64,000 nucleotides of DNA from Enterobacter sp. Cy-643. Its GTDB lineage: Bacteria > Pseudomonadota > Gammaproteobacteria > Enterobacterales > Enterobacteriaceae. Position numbers and translations under genes: made by a program. The DNA is taken from contig NZ_VWWV01000002.1 in assembly GCF_011752815.1 (NCBI RefSeq), positions 806,001 to 870,000 on the forward strand, read 5' to 3'. How positions within the stretch are numbered: the stretch's first letter is position 1; each line of letters opens with the position of its first letter. The notes under the pieces were generated by a model, which was not told the DNA's origin, ran no database searches, and saw only the letters and a list, made by a program, of their open reading frames with translations. Shown piece by piece: positions 55,382 to 63,767 of this stretch.

Positions 55382-55705
55382 TATGGCTCCTGACTTTCGT
55401 TGGGAATGGGGCGATTTTGCCGTGCTTTTGCTGAATGGCAAAATTTATCTGTTTCCACCCCGGCCCGCTCGCCGTTGCGTGCAAACATAGCCTAAGCGGC
55501 AAAAAGCGCGTTAAGCGATTGCTGACAAAGAGGGAAAAAGCGTGGTTTTTCCCTCTTTGTGGTTATCTGCCGAAAATCAATGAATTGATTTTCCAGTTTA
55601 TTTTTATGGCGACACATTGCAGAATTTTATCCGCATTAGGTTTGTCAGAAGGCGGGTTAAGCTATTACCATCAAATAACAAAACACATCACCATGGAGTC
55701 ATGCT
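55382..55705. promoter_or_regulatory. Divergent region yaiI / proC
   Basis: 324 bp without a convincing gene. Its main feature is a perfect 15-bp inverted repeat with a 6-bp loop (listed separately). GGAG lies eleven bases before the proC ATG. Promoters for proC and yaiI must be here but could not be assigned. Confidence 0.45.
55525..55560. repeat. Perfect 15-bp inverted repeat upstream of proC
   Basis: ACAAAGAGGGAAAAA (55525-55539) and TTTTTCCCTCTTTGT (55546-55560) are exact inverse complements around GCGTGG. It looks like a terminator-like hairpin, but no gene runs into it from either side, so an operator or cruciform is also possible. Confidence 0.8.
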
Positions 55706-56515
55706 ATGGACAAGAAAATAGGGTTTATTGGCTGCGGTAACATGGGCAAAGCCATCCTCGGCGGCCTGATTTCCAGCGGCCTTGTGCCTGCCGGCAATAT
55801 CTGGATCTACACTCCGTCGCCGGACAAAGTTCAGGCCTTATGCGAAGACTACGGCATTAACCCGGCGCAGAGCGCGCAGGAAGTCGCGCAGATAGCCGAC
55901 ATCGTCTTTGGCGCCGTGAAGCCAAATATCATGCTTAAGGTGCTGAGCGAAGTTAACTCCGACCTGAACAAAGACACCGTGATTATCTCCATTGCCGCAG
56001 GTATCACTCTGGAAACCCTGGCCAAAGTGCTGGGTCATGACCGGAAAATTATCCGTGCGATGCCGAATACCCCCGCGCTGGTGAACGCGGGCATGACGTC
56101 GGTCACGCCAAACGCGCTGGTCACGCCGGAAGATATCGCCGATGCGGTGAGCATTTTCCGCAGCTTTGGCCAGGCCGAAGTGGTAAGCGAGGCGATGATC
56201 CACCCGGTCGTAGGCGTCAGCGGCTCTGCCCCAGCCTACGTCTTTATGTTTATCGAAGCCATGGCCGATGCCGCCGTACTGGGCGGTATGCCGCGCAAAC
56301 AGGCCTATCAGTTTGCCGCTCAGGCGGTGATGGGCTCCGCGAAAATGGTGCTGGAAACCGGTACCCATCCGGGCGAACTGAAAGACATGGTCTGCTCCCC
56401 CGGCGGCACCACTATTGAAGCTGTCAAAGTGCTGGAGGAGAAAGGTTTCCGCGCCGCCGTGATGGAAGCAATGGTGAAATGCATGGCGAAGTCGGAGCTG
56501 CTCGGGAAGTCCTGA
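55706..56515 (+). CDS. proC: Pyrroline-5-carboxylate reductase
   Basis: Last step of proline synthesis: NAD(P)H reduction of pyrroline-5-carboxylate. 269 residues as in E. coli. Rossmann motif MDKKIGFIGCGNMGKAIL; IIRAMPNTPALVNAGM; the C-terminal signature TGTHPGELKDMVCSPGGTTI. The start at 55706 has GGAG upstream. Stands alone; in E. coli dgcC lies next on the psiF side, absent here. Confidence 0.97.
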   Translation: MDKKIGFIGCGNMGKAILGGLISSGLVPAGNIWIYTPSPDKVQALCEDYGINPAQSAQEVAQIADIVFGAVKPNIMLKVLSEVNSDLNKDTVIISIAAGITLETLAKVLGHDRKIIRAMPNTPALVNAGMTSVTPNALVTPEDIADAVSIFRSFGQAEVVSEAMIHPVVGVSGSAPAYVFMFIEAMADAAVLGGMPRKQAYQFAAQAVMGSAKMVLETGTHPGELKDMVCSPGGTTIEAVKVLEEKGFRAAVMEAMVKCMAKSELLGKS

Positions 56516-56525
56516 TTTTGATATA

Positions 56526-56628
56526 GCCCCTCACCCTAACCCTCTCCCCGCGGGGGAGAGGGGATTAGATCGAGCATAAATCTGCCGTTTCCCCCTCTCC
56601 CTTTCAGGGAGAGGGCCGGGGTGAGGGT
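56526..56628. repeat. Inverted palindromic repeat between proC and psiF
   Basis: CCCCTCACCCTAACCCTCTC and GGGAGAGGGCCGGGGTGAGG form the usual inverted pair about 60 bp apart, each with an internal hairpin, filling the gap between convergent genes. Confidence 0.75.
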
Positions 56629-56641
56629 GATTCAAAACAAC

Positions 56642-56953
56642 TTATTTTTTCTTCAGGCAATTACTCATAAAGGTTTTTCTGGCGTCGCCCTTCAGCGATT
56701 GCTTCGCGGCGTCCGCATTACAGTCCTTCATTTTTTGCTGCTGAGGCGTCAGGGTTTTCCCCGCTGCGGCAGGCGCTTCCCCTTTGAGACAGCTACTCAT
56801 GTAGCTCTTACGCTGATCCCCTTTCAGAGATTGCGAAGCCGCCTGCTGATTACAGGTCGTCATGCGCTGCTGCTGCGGCGTCATCGTTTTATCCGCCGCC
56901 GTTGCTGACCCAACCAGCCCTACCAGTAACACCGCTAATAATGAAAATTTCAT
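56642..56953 (-). CDS. psiF: Phosphate-starvation-inducible protein PsiF
   Basis: 103-residue secreted protein of unknown function. Signal peptide MKFSLLAVLLVGLVGSATA, cut after residue 19, then two near-identical ~35-residue repeats, each TPQQQ.M..CN..A..QSLKGD.RK..MS.CLK with two Cys. Induced by phosphate starvation with phoA in E. coli. A hairpin terminator lies between phoA and psiF, so readthrough or a separate promoter must serve it. Confidence 0.95.
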   Translation of the reverse strand: MKFSLLAVLLVGLVGSATAADKTMTPQQQRMTTCNQQAASQSLKGDQRKSYMSSCLKGEAPAAAGKTLTPQQQKMKDCNADAAKQSLKGDARKTFMSNCLKKK

Positions 56954-56998
56954 ACCTTATTCCTTTTTTATTGTGACGTTTAAAGCCTGGCCTAAGGC

Positions 56999-57031
56999 AA
57001 AAAAAATGCGACGTTTCCGCCGCATTTTTTT
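56999..57031 (-). terminator. Terminator/attenuator between phoA and psiF
   Basis: Read on the minus strand, AAAAATGCGGCG and CGTCGCATTTTT pair around GAAA with one mismatch, followed by T residues, 25 bp after the phoA stop. Confidence 0.75.
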
Positions 57032-57055
57032 CTTACCTGTTACGCAAGCTCACTT

Positions 57056-58474
57056 TTACTCCAGCGCCATAGCCGATTTCATGGTGTAGAACAGATCGGT
57101 CTGGTCGGTCAGCCCCACCACATTGGCTGCATGTGGCCCATAGGCCGCCACGCGTAGCTGGGTGCCGGTATGCTCCTGAGATTCCCCCTCGGAGTTGCCG
57201 TAGCTGATGACCATTACCGCGCCGTCTTTGGTGTTAAGCGCCTGAGTCAGGCCAGGCGCTTTAGTGTCCGGCGCCACAATCTGGCTGGAATGAGCGTGGT
57301 CTGCGGTGACGATAACCAGGGTATTGCCGTCTTTACGCGCGAATTCCAGCGCTTTTTGCACGGCTTCATCGAGGTCGACCGTCTCACCTATCTGCCCGCA
57401 TGGGTTAGCGGCGTGATCCTGTTTATCAATAGACGCCCCCTCAACCTGCAGGAAGAAGCCTTTTTCGTTGCCTTTCAGCAGGTCGATAGCTTTTTCGGTC
57501 ATCTGCGCCAGGGTCGGTACGCTGCTGTCGCGCTTCGGATTTGGCGTACAGGTCACGGCTGGCTGATCGATATTCCCGTGGTAAGTTGCCTTCGGCCCTT
57601 CCCAACGCACAGGCATATTGCCGTCGGCGAACATACCGATCAGCGGTTTTTGCTGGTTAGCTTCTGTCACCGCCGCAAGACCGGCAGCGTTATCCACCCA
57701 CTGATAGCCACGGGCATCGGCCTGCTCGCGCAGCGTTTTCCCGTTCCATTCACCGGCTTTTGCCGTTTCGCTAAAGGTTTTTGCCCCACCGCCAAGCGTC
57801 ACGTCGGCGCGGGTATTCAACAGTTGTTCGGTAATGGAGCCTTTGCCCCCATTTTCCAGCGCATTAGTGGCACATTTCTCGCTGGTCGCGCTCGGGCCAT
57901 AGCATTTACGCCCCGTCACGTGGGAAACCAGCGCCGCCGGCGTGGCATCCTGAATTTCCGCCGTGGATACGTTGCCCGTCGCCTTACCGGCCGCCTTCGC
58001 CAGTTCGAGGATGGTGACGTGATCTTTCCCGTCAACGTCCACGCCCAGCGCACCGTTATAGGTTTTCACGCCGGTGCTCCACGCCGTGGCGGAAGCAGCA
58101 GAATCGGTGACGTAATCCGGCTTTTTCGTTTTCTTGTCTAAAGAATAGTGAGTGTATTGCCCGGTCAGCGGTAAGGCATCAATTCCTTTAAAGAAACCAC
58201 CAGCCCCTTCGGCATAGTTTCTGGCGGCGGTAATTTCCGAATCGCCCATACCGTCGCCAATCAGCAGAATAATGTTCTTCGCTGTTTTATTGTTGAGCGA
58301 GGCACGGATCGCTTCAGTTTGATCGCCTGTAATACGGCGAGCACCACCCGGCTGAGTTAAATCTCCCTGAGCGGCGCGATTTTCCAGAGGGGAAGAGGAT
58401 GTTTCTTGTGATTTTGATGGGGCGCTGACAAGCAGCAAAGGCAGCAGGCTGGCGATAATTACGCTCTGTTTCAC
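57056..58474 (-). CDS. phoA: Alkaline phosphatase
   Basis: Periplasmic phosphomonoesterase dimer, 472 residues (E. coli 471). Signal peptide [20 protein letters not shown]; metal sites [12 protein letters not shown] and [13 protein letters not shown]; nucleophile Ser in [14 protein letters not shown]; four Cys ([28 protein letters not shown]) for two disulfides. It uses a GTG start, as in E. coli, and no ATG is nearby. A Pho box lies 60 bp upstream. Confidence 0.98.
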   Translation of the reverse strand: MKQSVIIASLLPLLLVSAPSKSQETSSSPLENRAAQGDLTQPGGARRITGDQTEAIRASLNNKTAKNIILLIGDGMGDSEITAARNYAEGAGGFFKGIDALPLTGQYTHYSLDKKTKKPDYVTDSAASATAWSTGVKTYNGALGVDVDGKDHVTILELAKAAGKATGNVSTAEIQDATPAALVSHVTGRKCYGPSATSEKCATNALENGGKGSITEQLLNTRADVTLGGGAKTFSETAKAGEWNGKTLREQADARGYQWVDNAAGLAAVTEANQQKPLIGMFADGNMPVRWEGPKATYHGNIDQPAVTCTPNPKRDSSVPTLAQMTEKAIDLLKGNEKGFFLQVEGASIDKQDHAANPCGQIGETVDLDEAVQKALEFARKDGNTLVIVTADHAHSSQIVAPDTKAPGLTQALNTKDGAVMVISYGNSEGESQEHTGTQLRVAAYGPHAANVVGLTDQTDLFYTMKSAMALE

Positions 58475-58522
58475 TTTATTTTCTCCATGTAGTAACTACT
58501 GAATATAAATAAAAACAGAGCG

Positions 58523-58556
58523 AGTATAAAAATGACTTATGACACTAATATGACAG
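58523..58556 (-). promoter_or_regulatory. Pho box and -10 element of phoA
   Basis: Read on the minus strand, CTGTCATATTA (58546-58556) and GTGTCATAAGT (58535-58545) are tandem 11-bp PhoB half sites in place of a -35, followed by TATACT (58523-58528) as -10. The site begins only 12 bp from the iraP stop. Confidence 0.85.
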
Positions 58557-58567
58557 TGAAATTTGAT

Positions 58568-58828
58568 TCAACTACGGGGATGGATAAGGAGCTTTTTTAA
58601 ATATTGACGGAGTAATTCGGTATCCTGGACCGGCACTGCCGTCTTTGGGGAGGCATCATCTAACGCCCCTTCAATGCTGGCAACCAGTGCCGAACGTTCT
58701 CCCTGTTCAAGGCGTCTCAATAAGGCTGTGACCACTATTTCCAGCGCTTCAACCTGAGCAACCAGCTCTTTCGATTCTTCTTCCTTTTCGGCGAGCTTAA
58801 CCAATAACTCAGCAATAAGATTTTTCAT
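58568..58828 (-). CDS. iraP: Anti-adaptor protein IraP
   Basis: 86-residue coiled-coil protein ([20 protein letters not shown] and [20 protein letters not shown]) that binds RssB and so protects sigma-S from ClpXP, notably in phosphate starvation. Length equals E. coli IraP. The start at 58828 is chosen because upstream in-frame sequence ([12 protein letters not shown]) is not conserved. Upstream of phoA in the same direction, as in E. coli. Confidence 0.93.
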   Translation of the reverse strand: MKNLIAELLVKLAEKEEESKELVAQVEALEIVVTALLRRLEQGERSALVASIEGALDDASPKTAVPVQDTELLRQYLKKLLIHPRS

Positions 58829-58994
58829 TTTCTCAGTCCCTGCGGGGTTAAGACATGACGTTAACACTCAGATCCACCTAAGAGCAATATCTCAGGTTAA
58901 ATATGTGCGTCACAGCAAATAGCTGCAATATTAAAATGATTCCGTCTGATAATAATCCCGGCAGCGAATTTTTTGCACCACAAAAAAAGAATAA

Positions 58995-59080
58995 TGGAAT
59001 ATTATTCTCTACATCGACCGCGGCGACGAAACGAATAATAAGTCGAAATCAATCTTCATATTTCGCTCAATAATATTCCA
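58995..59080. repeat. 12-bp inverted repeat pair between iraP and mdtG-like gene
   Basis: TGGAATATTATT (58995-59006) and AATAATATTCCA (59069-59080) are exact inverse complements separated by 62 bp. The first arm also joins AGAATAAT upstream (58988-58995) as a local hairpin AGAATAAT/ATTATTCT. The 274-bp gap otherwise contains no gene and should hold the iraP promoter. Confidence 0.6.
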
Positions 59081-59102
59081 CGCAGTGAAACTGACCGGCA
59101 GC

Positions 59103-60320
59103 TTAAGTGCTTTTGTTGACCTGCGCCTGACGGGCATTTTTGCGCTTTAAAGCCAGCGCCAGTTGCCAGACATTGAGCAGCACAACCACGGCGGTTGCCG
59201 CAAAAACGTAACGAAAACCAGCCATTGCGGATACCCCGGCCCCCATTAAAGGCCCGGCGACATTCCCCAAATACATAAACGACTGGTTATAACCGAAGAT
59301 GCGCCCGGTGACCTGGTCGCTGCAGTATTTGAGTAATAACGTTTGTACCGCAGGTAACATCGCCCCGTCGGCAAAACCTAACAAAAAGCGCAAAATGCCG
59401 AGCTGCACCGGCGAGGTGACAAAGGACATCGCCAGGAATAACACCACGGCGCAGCACAGCGTTGCCATCAAAATACGTTCGGTGCCAATCCGGTCGCCCA
59501 GTTTGCCCAGTTTAGGCGCGGCAAAGAGCGCGGAAATGCCCGGCAAGGCGGCAATAAATCCGCTCATAAACGCAATATTGTTACTGTCCGGCGCCAGCTG
59601 TTTGATAAACAGCGCCAGAATTGGCCCGATCGAACCGTTGCAGAGCTGGATCACCAGCGTGGTGATAAACAGACTGAGGATCAGCCACGGATACGGCAGC
59701 GTGGCGAACACCTCTTTCCCGGTCAGGCGCTCATCTTTGCTGATTTTTGGGCGAGCACCTTCTTTAATCAGCAACAGCGTCACCAAAAAGCTGACCATCA
59801 GCAGCCCGGCGGTGGCAAAGAAAACCGGCCTTAGCCCAAGATGATCCGCCATAAAGCCGCCGAGCAGCGGACCCACGATCACGCCGCTGATTTGCCCGGT
59901 AGACAGCGTGCTAATCGCCCAGCCGCTGCGCTCGCGCGGCACCTGAGAGGCAACCAGCGCCATAGCATTAGGGATATAACCCGACGTCAACCCCATCACC
60001 GCCCGGAGCAAAAAAAGCTGCCAGACGTTGGTGGCAAAGGCCTGCAGAAGAATCGCCACCGCCATACCAAACGAGGCGCGAAGCAACATCAGCTTGCGCC
60101 CTTTGCGGTCGGCCAGGCTGCCCCACATCGGCGAAACAATGGCCGAAACCAAAAACGTGACGCTGAACGTCAGGCCGGACCAAAGGGAAAGGGCTTCGTG
60201 GGAAGTGACGCCAAGCTGCTCAACGTAGAGCGGAAGAAAAGGCAAAATTTGGCTGATCGCAAGGCCGGTAAAAAAACAGCCGAACCAGACCGAAATGAGA
60301 TTGACCTTCCAGGACTCCAT
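59103..60320 (-). CDS. MdtG-like multidrug MFS transporter
   Basis: 405-residue drug:H+ antiporter (DHA1) with 12 spans, MFS motif A as WGSLADRKGRKLMLLR and motif C-like ISGVIVGPLLGGFMAD; LGILRFLLGFADGALLPAVQ-type region near 300 (here GAMLPAVQTLLLKY). Closest recalled relative is E. coli MdtG (YceE), implicated in fosfomycin and deoxycholate resistance. The ATG at 60320 is used; a TTG at 60335 would add five residues. In E. coli mdtG is elsewhere and iraP adjoins ddlA, so this copy is an insertion or duplication. Confidence 0.85.
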   Translation of the reverse strand: MESWKVNLISVWFGCFFTGLAISQILPFLPLYVEQLGVTSHEALSLWSGLTFSVTFLVSAIVSPMWGSLADRKGRKLMLLRASFGMAVAILLQAFATNVWQLFLLRAVMGLTSGYIPNAMALVASQVPRERSGWAISTLSTGQISGVIVGPLLGGFMADHLGLRPVFFATAGLLMVSFLVTLLLIKEGARPKISKDERLTGKEVFATLPYPWLILSLFITTLVIQLCNGSIGPILALFIKQLAPDSNNIAFMSGFIAALPGISALFAAPKLGKLGDRIGTERILMATLCCAVVLFLAMSFVTSPVQLGILRFLLGFADGAMLPAVQTLLLKYCSDQVTGRIFGYNQSFMYLGNVAGPLMGAGVSAMAGFRYVFAATAVVVLLNVWQLALALKRKNARQAQVNKST

Positions 60321-60552
60321 AGCGCGCTTTTTCAAAGGGGATGCAACCAGAATAGAACGATTTCTGGAAAGCTTATCACACTAATGAATATTGCCGTCAG
60401 CGCCCCGGCGCTGTCATTACGATCCAGACATGATTGCTTACTAAAGCACATATCCTGCCCGACCGGACAGGTTGTTGCAGGAACCACATGAATCCCCGGA
60501 ATGAGCGTGCTATGTTGTCCCCTTTCGTAAAGTTTATGGGTGGATTAAAGGC

Positions 60553-61653
60553 ATGGCAAAACTGCGGGTTGGTATCGTGTTTGGTGGAAAATCGGCAGAA
60601 CACGAGGTGTCGCTGCAGTCGGCAAAAAATATCGTCGACGCCATTGATAAGTCGAAGTTTGATGTTGTGCTGCTGGGGATTGATAAGCAGGGCCAGTGGC
60701 ATATCAACGATGCGTCCAGCTACCTGCTGAACGCCAATAACCCGGCGCTTATCGCCCTGAACCGGTCAGAGAAAAACGTGGCGCTGGTCCCCGGCCAGAC
60801 CGAACACCAGCTGATTGAAACCAGCACCGCAGAACAGCTTTCCCAAATTGACGTGATTTTCCCGATTGTGCACGGCACGCTGGGCGAAGACGGTTCCCTG
60901 CAGGGTATGCTCCGCGTCGCCAATCTGCCGTTTGTCGGCTCCGGCGTACTGGGTTCAGCGGTCAGCATGGATAAAGACGTCGCCAAGCGCCTGCTGCGCG
61001 ACGCGGGTCTGAACGTCGCGCCGTTTATTACGCTAACCCGCGCTAACCGCGCCAAAATCAGCTTCGCCGAGGTCGAAAAACAGCTGGGTCTGCCGCTGTT
61101 TGTGAAGCCAGCCAACCAGGGCTCCTCCGTCGGCGTCAGCAAAGCCAGCACCGAAGAGCAATATCATGCGGCGGTGGCGTTAGCCTTTGAGTTTGACCAT
61201 AAAGTGGTGGTTGAAACCGGCATCAAAGGCCGTGAAATCGAGTGCGCCGTGCTGGGGAATGATTACCCGCAGGCCAGCACCTGCGGCGAAATCGTGGTAA
61301 ACAGCGAGTTTTATTCGTACGACACCAAGTATATTGACGAGCAGGCGGCGCAGGTTGTCGTCCCGGCGGCGCTCGATGCCGACGTTAACGATAAAATCCG
61401 TAAAATCGCGGTTCGCGCCTATCAGGCGCTGGAGTGCAGCGGTATGGCCCGCGTCGACGTGTTCCTGACGGAAAATAACGACGTGATCATCAATGAGATC
61501 AACACGCTGCCCGGCTTTACCAATATCAGCATGTATCCCAAGCTGTGGCAGGCCAGCGGTATCAGCTACCAGGAGTTGATTACCCGCCTGATCGAGCTTG
61601 CCCTTGAGCGTCACCAGCAGGACTGCGCGCTGAAAAGCTCAATCACGTCTTAA
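60553..61653 (+). CDS. ddlA: D-alanine--D-alanine ligase A
   Basis: Cytosolic ATP-grasp ligase making D-Ala-D-Ala for peptidoglycan. 366 residues starting [20 protein letters not shown], with [38 protein letters not shown] (ATP loop) and [18 protein letters not shown]. Length and sequence fit DdlA rather than the shorter DdlB. Divergent from the MdtG-like gene. Confidence 0.97.
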   Translation: MAKLRVGIVFGGKSAEHEVSLQSAKNIVDAIDKSKFDVVLLGIDKQGQWHINDASSYLLNANNPALIALNRSEKNVALVPGQTEHQLIETSTAEQLSQIDVIFPIVHGTLGEDGSLQGMLRVANLPFVGSGVLGSAVSMDKDVAKRLLRDAGLNVAPFITLTRANRAKISFAEVEKQLGLPLFVKPANQGSSVGVSKASTEEQYHAAVALAFEFDHKVVVETGIKGREIECAVLGNDYPQASTCGEIVVNSEFYSYDTKYIDEQAAQVVVPAALDADVNDKIRKIAVRAYQALECSGMARVDVFLTENNDVIINEINTLPGFTNISMYPKLWQASGISYQELITRLIELALERHQQDCALKSSITS

Positions 61654-61656
61654 TGC

Positions 61657-61869
61657 TTAAGGCTCCGCCGTGTCCGACTCTTCCCGGGGGCGGCGGATAA
61701 TAAAGCCCGCAAGCCAGAAACCGATCGCCCAGGTCACCAGCCCCACCGCATAATTTTGCCAGCCCTTCGTTTCCAGCCCCAGCAGACCGACCACGCCATT
61801 CAGAATAAAAATCAGCCCAATCGCCACCGCATAGTAGTGCCAGTCCCGACGCATTTTCAGGGTTAACAT
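61657..61869 (-). CDS. yaiZ: DUF2754 membrane protein YaiZ
   Basis: 70-residue two-span inner-membrane protein of unknown function, MLTLKMRRDWHYYAVAIGLI and LGLETKGWQNYAVGLVTWAI. The start at 61869 gives the same length as E. coli YaiZ. Its stop is 3 bp from the ddlA stop (convergent). Confidence 0.9.
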   Translation of the reverse strand: MLTLKMRRDWHYYAVAIGLIFILNGVVGLLGLETKGWQNYAVGLVTWAIGFWLAGFIIRRPREESDTAEP

Positions 61870-62141
61870 AGCCGCCTCACGCATTCAAAAATAAGCCTGC
61901 AGGCATTGTCGCACATCGGCGGCAGAGAAACGCGCGGTTGCTGCGCACTCCGTCAGCATAATGTTAACGAGATTTACCTTAAGTTACTAAAATGTGAACT
62001 CGAGCAAAAAATGCAAATCCAGGAGGATTCTGGCCTTCAAATTACCAGCAATCTGATATTGACAATGCTTATCACCTGCCAGAATTCGCGCTATGAGATG
62101 CCACACATTCGGTTCAGATTGCGCTTTTACGGGAGGTCGTG

Positions 62142-62480
62142 ATGCCTGATATTTCATTGTCGAAAGCCGTTATTCCGGCTACTCGGGTCATAATGACAGC
62201 AAAATCAGAAAGATCGGTGCCGGGCAACATTGCCTATGCGCTGTTCGTTCTCTTTTGCTTCTGGGTGGCCACCCAAATGCTGAATCTTATTGTGCAGGCC
62301 CCCGGCCTGCTGGAATACCTGGCGCAAGGCAACGATGCCAGCCGCCCGCGCATTGAGATGGGCCTGGCTGTCAGCACCGTATTCGGGCTGATTCCCTTCC
62401 TGCTTGGCGCTGCCGCCATCGGCATGGTCGCCCTGACGATACGCCTGAGACATCGCCGCCACTCTGCCTGGTATTACTGA
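62142..62480 (+). CDS. yaiY: DUF2755 family membrane protein YaiY
   Basis: 112-residue inner-membrane protein with two spans (GNIAYALFVLFCFWVATQML and GLIPFLLGAAAIGMVALTIR). The N-terminal part is longer than in E. coli YaiY (102 residues). Function unknown. The ATG at 62142 has GGGAGG in front. The 272-bp gap upstream, between yaiZ and yaiY, contains TTGACA at 62059-62064 but no clear -10. Confidence 0.88.
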   Translation: MPDISLSKAVIPATRVIMTAKSERSVPGNIAYALFVLFCFWVATQMLNLIVQAPGLLEYLAQGNDASRPRIEMGLAVSTVFGLIPFLLGAAAIGMVALTIRLRHRRHSAWYY

Positions 62481-62519
62481 TGAAGATGGCGGAAGCTTTG
62501 CCGCTTCCGCCCAGTCTGG

Positions 62520-63632
62520 CTAGCGCTGCATGCAGCTTGCCCGCCTGTCGTCCACGCGTTTTGCAAACCATGCCGTGGTCAAATTACGGGTGATTTTAGG
62601 GCTTTCAAGCACGATCCCCGGCAGGATTTCTCTGGCCAGCGGCTGCCCCGCCTTTTTCTCCGCTATCGCAAAGACCTGCTTGTAAAGACTGGTTTTTTCA
62701 AACCCAATGCTGTCGCCTTTTTGCAGCGCCCGGCGGATTTCGCTGTCGCTCATATCCAGCTGTTTCGACAGCTTACGCACCGCCAGTTCGGTGCTGCTCG
62801 GTTTGTCGCTGGTGTAAAGGATCAGATCCCCGTCCAGCGCCAGCTTCACGCCCGTCGCCTTACTCACGGCACTCTGGAATGCCGCATTGCGGCTGGCGTA
62901 CCAGCCCGCGTTGTAGTCGGCGAAGCGATAAAGCGGTTTCGTATAGTTAGCCGGGTAATTCAGCAAATGGTAAGTCCCGAACCAAAGCCCACCGCGGCGG
63001 GTGAAAACTTCCTGGCGCACCGTCCCTTCTATTTTCCACGGGTAGCCATCGGTATGTTTCTCGGCAAAGGCCACGCTGACCTGCATCGTGCCGCCGGTGC
63101 GTACCGGGTTAAAGCTGCCGAACAGCTTTTGTCCCATCGGCACCATCGTCAGGAAATCATCGAAAATAGCGCTGAGCTGCCCTTCGGTTTTGACGTTATC
63201 CAGCCGCTCGCTATAGCTTTTGCCGTTGGGGGAATTAATGCGCAGCGCGGTGTGCACCAGCAGCGGCGGAATGTGCATTTTCTCCGCACGGCGATCGATC
63301 TCTTTCCAGGCAATTTTATTTAACCCCGGCACAGCCGGATCGGCCTGCAAATTAGACTCCTGCAGCGCCACCGCCAGCACCGAACAGATATTCTCTTCGC
63401 TCTGCTCGAGGTTCTGGCTTTTCAGGGTCGTCAGCAGATCTTTTGCCAGCCCCGCCCGGTCCTTCACCCCGTCAGGGATTTTGCGCTGGGCCAGGGTTTC
63501 GATATCCACCGGTTTTGCCGCCGTTGTTTTGGTGCCCGGCGTTGTAGTTTTGGTTGTACAGCCGGCCAGCACAAGCAGTGACAGCAGCCCCGGCACGGCA
63601 AGCCGCCGGGCCGGAAAGAAAGAACCCACCAT
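62520..63632 (-). CDS. yaiW: DUF1615 surface lipoprotein YaiW
   Basis: 370-residue outer-membrane lipoprotein; signal peptide MVGSFFPARRLAVPGLLSLL with lipobox VLAGC (Cys25). Conserved blocks LAVALQESNLQADPAVPGLN, MVPMGQKLFGSFNPVRTGG and RRGGLWFGTYHLLNYPA. E. coli YaiW is encoded with sbmA and is linked to uptake of proline-rich peptides; here sbmA is not adjacent. The start at 63632 follows AGGGAG; ATGs 7 and 12 codons upstream are possible. Confidence 0.92.
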   Translation of the reverse strand: MVGSFFPARRLAVPGLLSLLVLAGCTTKTTTPGTKTTAAKPVDIETLAQRKIPDGVKDRAGLAKDLLTTLKSQNLEQSEENICSVLAVALQESNLQADPAVPGLNKIAWKEIDRRAEKMHIPPLLVHTALRINSPNGKSYSERLDNVKTEGQLSAIFDDFLTMVPMGQKLFGSFNPVRTGGTMQVSVAFAEKHTDGYPWKIEGTVRQEVFTRRGGLWFGTYHLLNYPANYTKPLYRFADYNAGWYASRNAAFQSAVSKATGVKLALDGDLILYTSDKPSSTELAVRKLSKQLDMSDSEIRRALQKGDSIGFEKTSLYKQVFAIAEKKAGQPLAREILPGIVLESPKITRNLTTAWFAKRVDDRRASCMQR

Positions 63633-63709
63633 GTTAATTTCACTCCCTTTCATCATCAACCGCACCACCCTGCCTGTTTTTCAGTTTGTGCGCTACTGGA
63701 AATCACCGA

Positions 63710-63761
63710 TTGACAACTATATGCCTGGTCAGTAATTTCATTTGCAACTACTGACCAGGCA
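63710..63761 (+). promoter_or_regulatory. Promoter and palindromic operator of the MarR-family gene
   Basis: TTGACA (63710-63715) and TAATTT (63733-63738) with a 17-bp spacer form a good sigma-70 promoter. A perfect 13-bp inverted repeat, TGCCTGGTCAGTA (63722-63734) and TACTGACCAGGCA (63749-63761), covers the spacer, -10 and start region, six bases before the ATG. This is a typical place for an autorepressor operator. Confidence 0.7.
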
Positions 63762-63767
63762 AATATC

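Noticed and set aside
55435-55740. 101-codon frame overlapping the proC start
   Set aside because: It crosses the perfect hairpin and reads into proC in another frame; it resembles no family.
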